Source: RUG572 sp964386385 (GTDB taxonomy: Bacteria > Verrucomicrobiota > Kiritimatiellia > RFP12 > UBA1067). Taken from it: a stretch of 64,000 bases of DNA. The notes under the pieces were generated by a model that saw nothing but the letters and a program-made list of their open reading frames with translations, ran no database searches and was not told the DNA's origin. The first letter of the stretch is position 1; each line of letters begins with the position of its first letter. The stretch is taken from contig CAYLRN010000011.1 in the NCBI GenBank assembly GCA_964386385.1, positions 1-64,000 on the forward strand, read 5' to 3'. Shown piece after piece: positions 41,774 to 49,627 of this stretch. The translations under genes were made by a program, and so were the position numbers.

Positions 41774-44463
41774 TGCGGACGAATCCCGGCCCTGCGGACG
41801 CGCGTGGGCGCGTCCTTCCCGCCGCCGCGCGGCGGGCGGTCGCCGCAATGGCCGCGGGCCTTGCGCTTGCGCGGCCGGTTTTCGCGAAGCCGGCCGATTT
41901 CAGGATGCGCGGCGGCGACGCCGGGTTCGACGTCTCGTCGCCCGCGCTCTCGTTCCATCCGCTCGCCCATGGCGAGGGCTGGCGCTTCACGGGGCAGGCG
42001 GCCGTGCGCGGCTGCGACCGCCGTTCGCCGCCGCTTGCGCCGGGCGAGACGTATCTGTTCGACCTCGCGCTCACCAACGGGCCGGTGCGCTCCGTGGAGG
42101 GGCGGGCCGTCGCGAAGGGACGTCATGACGGCGGAATGGCCGTCTCGTACGCATTCACGCCGCGCGCGACGGGGCGCATGGAGACGATTTCCGTCCAGGG
42201 CGCGCTCCGGGACGAGGCGTTTCGCGGCGGGCGGTTCGTCGCCGACGGCGCGGCGCAGCCCCTGCCTGGAGCGGCGGGGACGTCGCGCAGGCAGGTCGAC
42301 CTGACGGCGCGCGCGTTGCGCGTCGAGTCGTCGGATGGGGCGCGGTTCGTCGACTTCGCGTTTTCCGAACCGCAGAGGATGTCCGTCATGGGGCCGTCCG
42401 ATGGCGTCGTGTGCACTCTGCGCTTCCTGGCGGCGACGAAAAATGTCGTTTCAGGCGAGACGCATTGCGTGTCGTTCGCGCTGCGCCTTCCGCAGGGCCT
42501 TCGCGACGTGAATGCGCCGTGGACGGCCGAGGCGGGCGCGCGCTTCGTGCCGCTTCGCTACAACGCCGAAATAGCCAGGGGCTCGATTCTCGACTTCACG
42601 GACGTCGTGCCGCGCGCGCCGTGCGGCACATACGGGCGCCTGCGTCCGAAGGGCGCTCATTTCGAGTTCGACCGTCTTCCGGGCGTCCGTCAGCGCTTCT
42701 ATGGAATCAATCTGCATTCCCACGCCTGCACGAACACGCTTGAGGAGGCGCGTCTGCTGGCGGACCGCTTCGTGCGCATGGGCTACAACGCGGCGCGCTT
42801 CCACAACTTCGAGAACGAGTGGATGGGACTGACGTGCGGATCGCAGGATGAGGCGACGCCGGTCGAGTCGCGCTTCGAGGGAATCGACAACCTTGTCGCC
42901 GCACTGCGTGAACGCGGGATCTATCTGACCGTCGACCTGCACGTCGGACGCTGCGTGTCCTATCGCGCGCTTGGCGTCGACAAGCCGGGCAAGACTGAGC
43001 CGGGCGAGCTGAAGTACCTCTACCTTACGAACGGGAAGGCGCGGGAGAACTTCAAGACGCTTGTCAGGGGCTTTCTTGAACACGTGAATCCGCACACGGG
43101 AAGGCGCTACGCCGACGAACCGACGCTCATGCTCCTTTCGCTTGTGAACGAAAGCCCGTGCAGCTGGCGTTTCGCGAAGCCGGGCGAGAACATATGTGCG
43201 CTGGAGGACGACTTCATGCGCGAAATGCGTTCATTCGTCAGGGACGTGGCAAGGAGCGACGTGCCGCTGACAAACCTCAACGGCGGATGGACAAGTTTCT
43301 GCCAGGCGAAGACGCGCGCGGAGCTGTTCGACTACGTCGACGACCACTTCTACCACGACCATCCCGTCTGGCCGAGCAACGCCACGTGGCGGACTGGCGC
43401 GCGCCTTCCGATGTACACCGCCAACCGCCGCCCGTTCGCCGAGCGCGAACGCCACGTGCAGAGCCTGTGGTCGCGCGTCTGGGGCAAGCCGTACGTCGTC
43501 ACGGAGTTCAACTGGTGCGCACCAAGCCTTTATCGCTCCTGGGCCGGAGTCGTATGCGGCGCAAGGGCGGCCCTTCAGGACTGGGACGGCCTCTGGCGCT
43601 ATCTGTGGAGCCACGACCACGCGCGCTCCCTCAATCCGGGCAAACACCCCATCTACAAGCTCGAGGGCGCAAGCGACCCCCTTGCGCAGGCGGCCGAACG
43701 CGCGGCCATGTGCCTATTCCTGCGCGGCGACATGAAGCCGCTTGCGCGTTCGGCTGCGGTCGTCATGGACAAGGACGCTGTCGACCTCCGCGATCCGGGG
43801 CATCGGTCGATCTGGCTGCGGGACGCCATGTGGCCGTGGGCCGGCTGGCACGCGCGGCTCGGCACGGCGGTGGGGACGCCGCCGCAGGGACTGACCGCGC
43901 AGTTCCGCTATCCGGACGTCAGGCCGCCGGACGACGAGGTGGAGAGGGCTCTTGGGATTGCGGGCGTCGCGCCAGGCGACGGCGCGGTGTCGATAGAATA
44001 CGGACGCAACGCCTTTTCAGTCAACACGCCCCGCACGTGCGGCGTGGCCGTGGAAGGCGGAAAGACGTCATGCGGCCCCCTCTCGGTCGACGCGGGCGAC
44101 GAGATAACCGCCCTTTGGGCGAGCGCGATGGACGGACGCGACGTGCGGACGTCCGGTCGCATCCTTCTCACGCACCTGACGCAGCTCTACAACACCGGCG
44201 ACCGCTTTGCCGACGTCCATGGCGCGTACATGCTTGAAATCGGACGTCCGCCGTACCTGATGCCGCGCGCGCAGGCGAAGGTGACGCTTGCGCTGGAGCG
44301 CCCGGAAGAGGTCGTCGTCCATGCGGTCGACACTGACGGCGCGCGGCGTTTCATCGTGCCGGCCTCCGTCGTGGACGGACGCCTCGCCTTCACGTGCGAC
44401 ACGGCGCGCGATCCGTCGCAGGCCACCTTCCTCTACGAACTGACGCGCCGCAGAGAAGATTAA
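41770..44463 (+). CDS. secreted clan GH-A glycoside hydrolase (GH5-like)
   Basis: ATG 41770 overlaps the oxidoreductase stop; the 897-residue product has a long basic signal region (cleavage near ARPVFA). After ~300 residues of beta-rich accessory domains comes a TIM barrel: RQRFYGINLHSHA, GYNAARFHNFENEWMG, LLSLVNESPC (acid/base Glu) and KPYVVTEFNWC (nucleophile Glu), the clan GH-A arrangement. About 230 residues of beta sandwich end the protein. The exact family (GH5, GH39 or an unassigned group) cannot be decided by eye. Confidence 0.82.
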   Translation: MMRTNPGPADARGRVLPAAARRAVAAMAAGLALARPVFAKPADFRMRGGDAGFDVSSPALSFHPLAHGEGWRFTGQAAVRGCDRRSPPLAPGETYLFDLALTNGPVRSVEGRAVAKGRHDGGMAVSYAFTPRATGRMETISVQGALRDEAFRGGRFVADGAAQPLPGAAGTSRRQVDLTARALRVESSDGARFVDFAFSEPQRMSVMGPSDGVVCTLRFLAATKNVVSGETHCVSFALRLPQGLRDVNAPWTAEAGARFVPLRYNAEIARGSILDFTDVVPRAPCGTYGRLRPKGAHFEFDRLPGVRQRFYGINLHSHACTNTLEEARLLADRFVRMGYNAARFHNFENEWMGLTCGSQDEATPVESRFEGIDNLVAALRERGIYLTVDLHVGRCVSYRALGVDKPGKTEPGELKYLYLTNGKARENFKTLVRGFLEHVNPHTGRRYADEPTLMLLSLVNESPCSWRFAKPGENICALEDDFMREMRSFVRDVARSDVPLTNLNGGWTSFCQAKTRAELFDYVDDHFYHDHPVWPSNATWRTGARLPMYTANRRPFAERERHVQSLWSRVWGKPYVVTEFNWCAPSLYRSWAGVVCGARAALQDWDGLWRYLWSHDHARSLNPGKHPIYKLEGASDPLAQAAERAAMCLFLRGDMKPLARSAAVVMDKDAVDLRDPGHRSIWLRDAMWPWAGWHARLGTAVGTPPQGLTAQFRYPDVRPPDDEVERALGIAGVAPGDGAVSIEYGRNAFSVNTPRTCGVAVEGGKTSCGPLSVDAGDEITALWASAMDGRDVRTSGRILLTHLTQLYNTGDRFADVHGAYMLEIGRPPYLMPRAQAKVTLALERPEEVVVHAVDTDGARRFIVPASVVDGRLAFTCDTARDPSQATFLYELTRRRED

Positions 44464-44464
44464 A

Positions 44465-44493
44465 TTGACGCTGATGAATCGGAATGGTAGAAT
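44465..44493 (+). promoter_or_regulatory. sigma70-type promoter, apparently leaderless
   Basis: TTGACG, 17 bases, TAGAAT preceded by TGG. The ATG at 44501 begins only 8 bases after the -10, where transcription should start, so the transcript would have little or no leader. Confidence 0.7.
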
Positions 44494-44500
44494 TGCAGCC

Positions 44501-45055
44501 ATGGAACGGCGACCGAGAATACCATACGGAATCAAGGACTTCAAGCGAATCCGCTCGGAGGGCTACTATTACGTGGACAAGACGGCTTTCATCCGGCGGA
44601 TGGAGGAGCGCGACAGCTTCGTCTTCTTCGCGCGCCCCAGGCGCATGGGGAAGTCGCTCTTCGTGGAGACGCTGCGCCGCTACTACGACGTCAACGAAAA
44701 GGGCAACTTCAGGAAACTGTTCGGGGGGCTTGACATCGGCGAGAAACCCACGGAGAATGCCAACAGATACCAGGTGCTGACGCTTGATTTTTCGGTCGTC
44801 GGCGGGATTCCGGGGACGACGCCGGAGGAGAACTTCGAGAGCTACCTCGACTCGCGTCTGTCCGGCTTCCTGTTCGACTACCGCGACGCCTATGGCGAGG
44901 CGTTCGTGAACGCGCTTGCGTCCAAGCCAGCGGCGGGCAAGTTCGGCGGCATCGCCACGCGCGCGGCACGACACTGCACCAGATCGTCTACGTCTTCCGC
45001 GGGACGGCTTTGCACACGCTTGAGCAAATCGAGTGCGAGGAAATGCCTTAAGTGA
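44501..45055 (+). pseudogene. truncated AAA-ATPase/PD-(D/E)XK-nuclease family protein
   Basis: The first ~150 residues match a large family that opens with IPYGIKDFKRIRSEGYYYVD and KTAFI and has the Walker A-like ARPRRMGKSLFVETL; members normally run to ~500-550 residues with a C-terminal nuclease domain. After GKFGG the frame turns into Arg/Ser-rich sequence. In another frame at about 44970-45050 there is LHQIVYVFRGTALHTLEQIE, which looks like the family's C-terminal end. So an internal deletion of ~1 kb with a frameshift is likely. The intact promoter suggests recent decay. Confidence 0.7.
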
Positions 45056-45090
45056 TTGTTGCGCCGGCGAGAGACAATGGGACGGAACAA

Positions 45091-45132
45091 GCGGCGGAAA
45101 ACGGCCAAGGATGCAAATGTGTTTTCCCCCGC
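45091..45132 (+). promoter_or_regulatory. hairpin in the leader of the nucleobase operon
   Basis: GCGG-c-GGAAAAC (45091-45102) pairs with GTTTTCC-c-CCGC (45121-45132): 11 base pairs with one C-C mismatch and an 18-base loop, ~40 bases before the permease ATG. It could be a cis-acting control element or a structured remnant; it does not match the purine riboswitch core. Confidence 0.4.
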
Positions 45133-45171
45133 GATGGGAATTGCTTTCATAAACGACATCAAGGAACTGTC

Positions 45172-46578
45172 ATGCTAAAGAAACTGTTCAGGCTGGACGA
45201 GAACAAGACATCCGTCAAGACCGAGCTTGTGGCCGGTCTCACCACGTTCATGACGATGGCGTACATTCTCGCCGTGAACCCCAACATCCTCTCGATGGCG
45301 GGCATCCCCCGCGGCGGCGTGTTCGTCGCGACGTGCCTTGCGGCGTTCGTCGGCACCATCCTGATGGCCGCCCTCTCGAACTACCCGTTCGCGCTCGCGC
45401 CGGGCATGGGCCTCAATGCGTTTCTCACGTTCGGCGTGTGCATGGGCATGGGCTACAGCTGGCAGTTCGCGCTTCTCGCGGTGTTCGTCGAAGGCCTCGT
45501 CTTCCTTGCGCTTTCGCTCACTCCCATCCGCGAGGCGATTTTCGATTGCATACCGTTCACGCTGAAGAAGGCCGTTGCGGCCGGCATCGGCCTCTTCATC
45601 TGCTTCATCGCGCTCCAGACGGCGAAGATCATCGTGAACAACGACGCCGTGCTCGTCGGTCTCGTCAGCTTCAAGAACGTCCCGTTCCACACGCAGGGAA
45701 TCTGCGCGCTCCTTGCGGTCCTGGGCACGGTTCTCACGGGCGTCATGATGTCGCGCAACGTGAAGGGCGCGATTCTTTACGGCATCTTCGTGACGTGGGG
45801 GCTTGGCATGGCCGCGCAGGCGGCGGGCATATACGTGCCGGACGCGAAGGCGGGCTGCTTCTCGCTCTATCCGGCGCTCACGTTCGACGGCATCGCGAAC
45901 TCGTTCTCCGAGTTCGGTCAGACCTGCGGCGCGATGTTCGATCCGTCGGCATGGACGCACAAGGGAGATCCGAACACGGGCTGGGCGCTCGTCAGGGGGC
46001 TCGACTTCTTCGTAGTCATGTTCGCGTTCTTCTTCGTGGACCTCTTCGACACGCTCGGAACGCTGATCGGTGTCTCGATGAAGGGCGGCTTCCTCACGAA
46101 GGAAGGCAAGCTCCCGCGCATTTCGGGGGCGCTCTGCGCGGACGCGATCGCGACGTCCGTCGGCGCGGTGTTCGGCACCTCCACGACCACCACGTACGTC
46201 GAATCGGCCTCCGGCGTGATGGTGGGCGGCAAGACCGGCCTCACCGCCGTCACGACCGCACTCCTCTTCCTCTGCGCTCTCGTCTTCGCGCCCGTCTTCC
46301 TCGCGGTGCCGGGCTTCGCGACGGCCCCCGCGCTGATCGTAGTAGGCTATCTCATGCTCTCCTCCGTCGCGGAGATCGACTTCGGCGACGCGAGCGAGGC
46401 GATCCCCGCGTTCCTCACGGTCGCGTTCATGCCGTTCGCCTATTCTATCTCGGACGGCATCATGGCGGGCGTGATTTCGTACACGCTCATCAACCTCATC
46501 GCCGGCAAGGCGAAGAAGATCCACTGGATAATGTACGTTCTCACGGCTGTCTTCATTGCGAAGTACGCACTGATGTAA
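45172..46578 (+). CDS. NCS2-type purine permease (AzgA/PbuG-like)
   Basis: The 468-residue inner-membrane protein begins at ATG 45172 with an AAGGA site. It has the AzgA-like opening KTELVAGLTTFMTMAYILAV NP in register, APGMGLNAFLTFGVC, FFFVDLFDTLGTLIGVS and FGTSTTTTYVESASGV, typical of hypoxanthine/guanine/adenine proton symporters. It heads a run of transport and salvage genes. Confidence 0.93.
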   Translation: MLKKLFRLDENKTSVKTELVAGLTTFMTMAYILAVNPNILSMAGIPRGGVFVATCLAAFVGTILMAALSNYPFALAPGMGLNAFLTFGVCMGMGYSWQFALLAVFVEGLVFLALSLTPIREAIFDCIPFTLKKAVAAGIGLFICFIALQTAKIIVNNDAVLVGLVSFKNVPFHTQGICALLAVLGTVLTGVMMSRNVKGAILYGIFVTWGLGMAAQAAGIYVPDAKAGCFSLYPALTFDGIANSFSEFGQTCGAMFDPSAWTHKGDPNTGWALVRGLDFFVVMFAFFFVDLFDTLGTLIGVSMKGGFLTKEGKLPRISGALCADAIATSVGAVFGTSTTTTYVESASGVMVGGKTGLTAVTTALLFLCALVFAPVFLAVPGFATAPALIVVGYLMLSSVAEIDFGDASEAIPAFLTVAFMPFAYSISDGIMAGVISYTLINLIAGKAKKIHWIMYVLTAVFIAKYALM

Positions 46579-46591
46579 TCAAAGGGTCAAA

Positions 46592-48007
46592 ATGGCAGAC
46601 AACGACAATTCCGCCGACGCGAAAAACGCCGCGTCCGACTGCGTCTACGACGCCCGTACGCTGGGGCTTCCGAGAATGGGGCTGCTTGGCGTCCAGCACA
46701 TGTTCGCCATGTTCGGGGCGACGATTCTCGTGCCGATACTGACGGGGCTTTCGCCGTCCGCCACCCTGCTCTGGGCCGGCCTTGGCACGCTCCTCTTCCA
46801 TTTCCTCACGAAGCGGATCGTGCCGGCGTTCCTCGGGTCGTCGTTCGCGTACCTCGCCGGGTACTTCGCGCTCACGGGCCTCGCCGGCACGGCCGGGTAC
46901 GAGCAGCTGACGAAGCAGGTCGCCCTCCAGTACGCCTGCATCGGCGTGGCGGCGTCGGCGGTCGTGTATTTCGCCGTCGCGGCCTTTGTCAGGGTCTGCG
47001 GCGTCAGGACGGTAATGAAGTACTTTCCGCCCGTCGTGACCGGCCCGATCATCATCGGCATCGGGCTTGTGCTCTCGCCCGTTGCGGTGAACAGCTGCGA
47101 GACCTCCTGGCCGGTCGCGATCGTCGCGATACTGACCGTGATCGCGTTCTCCGTGTGGGGACGCGGAATGTTCAAGATCATTCCGATTCTCATGGGCGTC
47201 GTCTTCTCCTATGCGGCGGCGTACGTCTGCGGAAAGGCCGGATGGCTTGCCCCGATCGACTACTCCGCCGTTGCGAACGCCGCGTGGGTGGGGCTTCCGG
47301 TCCGCATGGAGAACACGGTGTTTCCCATTCTTGCGAATCCCGACGCCGGCCTCGTGGCGACGTCCCTTGCGATAATCGTTCCGCTCGCGTTCGCGACGAT
47401 AATGGAACATGTCGGCGACATATCCGCGATCAGCTCCACGGTGAGCCGCAACTACTTCAAGAATCCCGGACTCCACCGCACGATGCTCGGCGACGGACTT
47501 GCGACGCTGCTGGCGTCCCTGTTCGGCGCGCCCGCCAACACCACGTACGGCGAGAACACCGGCGTCCTGTCGCTCTCGAAGGTCTACGACCCGCGTGTTA
47601 TACGCATCGCGGCAGTCCTTGCGATACTCGTCTCGTTCTGCCCGAAATTCTCCGCGTTCATCGGCACCGTGCCCGGCGCCACGATCGGCGGCGTGTCGTT
47701 CGTCCTCTACGGGATGATCTCGGCGGTGGGCGTCCGCAACCTCGTGGAGTCGCGCGTCGACCTCGGCAAGTCCCGCAACATGCTCATCGCGGCGATAATA
47801 CTCGTCCTCACGCTCGGCATATCGTTCTCTAAGGCGGGCGCCGTCAAGTTCACGGCGTTCGGCGTCAATTTCGCGCTGTCCGGACTTGCGGTGGGGGCCC
47901 TCACCGGCATCGCCCTCAACGCGCTCCTGCCCGGCAAGGACTACGAATTCTCCGAGACGGACTCCTCCATGAAGGACGCCGACAAGTTCGGCGGGGTGAA
48001 GTCCTGA
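46592..48007 (+). CDS. NCS2-type uracil/xanthine permease (UraA-like)
   Basis: The 471-residue protein has about 14 membrane segments. Motifs: GVQHMFAMFGATILVP (NCS2 signature with the QH pair), FPPVVTGPIIIGIGL, TIMEHVGDISAISSTV (Glu of the substrate site) and APANTTYGENTGVLSLSKVY (second Glu). This is the UraA/uracil side of NCS2, so the operon covers both purine and pyrimidine (or xanthine) uptake. Confidence 0.93.
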   Translation: MADNDNSADAKNAASDCVYDARTLGLPRMGLLGVQHMFAMFGATILVPILTGLSPSATLLWAGLGTLLFHFLTKRIVPAFLGSSFAYLAGYFALTGLAGTAGYEQLTKQVALQYACIGVAASAVVYFAVAAFVRVCGVRTVMKYFPPVVTGPIIIGIGLVLSPVAVNSCETSWPVAIVAILTVIAFSVWGRGMFKIIPILMGVVFSYAAAYVCGKAGWLAPIDYSAVANAAWVGLPVRMENTVFPILANPDAGLVATSLAIIVPLAFATIMEHVGDISAISSTVSRNYFKNPGLHRTMLGDGLATLLASLFGAPANTTYGENTGVLSLSKVYDPRVIRIAAVLAILVSFCPKFSAFIGTVPGATIGGVSFVLYGMISAVGVRNLVESRVDLGKSRNMLIAAIILVLTLGISFSKAGAVKFTAFGVNFALSGLAVGALTGIALNALLPGKDYEFSETDSSMKDADKFGGVKS

Positions 48008-48040
48008 TTTTCGCAAACCAAGCACAGAAGAAGGAAGACA

Positions 48041-48964
48041 ATGAAGAAACTGCTCACAACCGCGCTCGCCGCCTGCGCCTTTGCGGCAATCGCCGCCGAT
48101 GCCACGTCTGAGACGAAGCCGCAGGTCGAACTCGAGGAGAAGGACGACGCGGCGTTCGCGATCTGGGGATTCGGCAACTACGGAATGTATTCCGGCTACC
48201 AGCTCTACGGCTCGCTCGTCAACTCCGAGCCCACGATGCAGGGCTACGCCGAGGCGAACGTCTCCATCCTCCCGAACGACATCGACCTGGGCTATCTCGG
48301 CGTCGGCGTGTGGTCCAACAGCGACCTCACCGACAAGCGCCGCGACCTCTACGGCAAGGCGTTCAACGAATGGGACTTCAACGTCCACTGGGGACGCACC
48401 TTCTGGTTCGACGACGAGCGCACGTGGGGTCTCGACTATCGCACCGAGGTCGTGTGGTACTACTATCCGCACGGACGCGGACACGACCACAACACGCACG
48501 GCAAGTCGCACTTCCAGTACGGCCGCAAGACCATGACGACGATGGACTGGAACCACGCCTTCGAGCTGAAGAACCCCTACGTCACCCCGTACTTCAAGTG
48601 GGTCCACGAGTACCACGAGAACAAGGCCAACCTCTGGCTCGGCGGGTTCAAGAAGACGATCGACGTGTGCGAGAACTTCACCATGACCCCGGTCTTCGAG
48701 ATGGTGTACCGCTCCAGCAGGTACAACTGGTGCTTCCCGACTGCGGGCTGGACGGAAGTCCACGGGTCCGGAATGGCGTCGACCAAGCTCGGCGTCGACT
48801 TCAACTACGCTATCACCGAGAACTTCGGCCTTTTCGCGAAGGCCTACTGGTGCCACACCGTGGATCATTCGCTCCGCGCCGCCGCCGAGCACGGAAGCGG
48901 CGGAGACTATGGCCAGTACAAGGACTTCGCCTGGGGCGGCCTCGGCGTAACCTTCAACTTCTAA
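48041..48964 (+). CDS. outer-membrane beta-barrel protein
   Basis: The 307-residue product has a signal peptide (MKKLLTTALAACAFAAIAAD), alternating aromatic beta strands throughout (FGNYGMYSGYQLYG, LGYLGVGVWSN) and ends in GVTFNF, a C-terminal Phe as used by the BAM machinery. His-rich loop at ~150. Lying between nucleobase permeases and a phosphoribosyltransferase, it may be a channel for nucleobases or nucleosides in the way Tsx is, which is inference. Confidence 0.75.
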   Translation: MKKLLTTALAACAFAAIAADATSETKPQVELEEKDDAAFAIWGFGNYGMYSGYQLYGSLVNSEPTMQGYAEANVSILPNDIDLGYLGVGVWSNSDLTDKRRDLYGKAFNEWDFNVHWGRTFWFDDERTWGLDYRTEVVWYYYPHGRGHDHNTHGKSHFQYGRKTMTTMDWNHAFELKNPYVTPYFKWVHEYHENKANLWLGGFKKTIDVCENFTMTPVFEMVYRSSRYNWCFPTAGWTEVHGSGMASTKLGVDFNYAITENFGLFAKAYWCHTVDHSLRAAAEHGSGGDYGQYKDFAWGGLGVTFNF

Positions 48965-48977
48965 TGCGACGGAAGAG

Positions 48978-49526
48978 ATGGAAACCTGCAAGCACTATCT
49001 CTCCGCCAATGAATTCCTGCACGACTCGTGGCGTCTCGCCGCGACCGTGCGGAATTCCGGATGGCGTCCGGACATCCTGATCGCCCTATGGCGCGGCGGA
49101 GCGCCCGTCGGGGTCACGGTGCACGAGTACCTCAACGCGGCGGGCTGGGAAGTCCGCCACATTCCGCTCAAGTGCGCCAGCTACACGGGAATCGGACTGA
49201 ACCCCGGCGGCGTGAGCTTCACGCTTGGCGAGGAGATATTCGGCATGATACGCAAGGGCGACAAGGTGCTTGTCGTCGACGACGTGTTCGACACCGGCAA
49301 GACCGCCCAGGCGGTCTACGACAGGATTGTCGCCGCCGGCGCGGAAATGCGCATGGCCTGCGTCTACTGGAAGCCGGAGAAGAACACGACGCGGCTTCGT
49401 CCGGACTACTTCGCCAAGGACGTGGGGAACGACTGGATCGTCTTCCCCCACGAAATCGTCGGGCTTGCGCCGGACGAGGTGGCGGTCAAGGACCCGGTCC
49501 TTGCGGAACTGATGACCTCCCACTGA
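48978..49526 (+). CDS. phosphoribosyltransferase, purine/xanthine type
   Basis: The 182-residue protein has the PRPP loop DKVLVVDDVFDTGKTAQAV and an N-terminal region (RPDILIALWRGGAPVGVTVH) of type I phosphoribosyltransferases. GLNPGGVSF may be the flexible loop. It would convert an imported base (hypoxanthine, guanine or xanthine) to the nucleotide with PRPP, completing the uptake pathway. The C-terminus has WIVFPHEI, common in archaeal-type and Gpt-like enzymes. Confidence 0.85.
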   Translation: METCKHYLSANEFLHDSWRLAATVRNSGWRPDILIALWRGGAPVGVTVHEYLNAAGWEVRHIPLKCASYTGIGLNPGGVSFTLGEEIFGMIRKGDKVLVVDDVFDTGKTAQAVYDRIVAAGAEMRMACVYWKPEKNTTRLRPDYFAKDVGNDWIVFPHEIVGLAPDEVAVKDPVLAELMTSH

Positions 49527-49627
49527 AGAGGCTCTTGTCGCCGCAGCGCCGCCGTCGGCTTTCGTTCCCGGCCGCGCTGCGCGGTGATGCGCGTTGCGAT
49601 CGTGGCACGACCGAGGAGAATGAACCG

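Noticed and set aside
45056..45171. classical purine riboswitch
   Set aside because: The conserved loop-loop and three-way-junction bases are absent; only one hairpin is seen.
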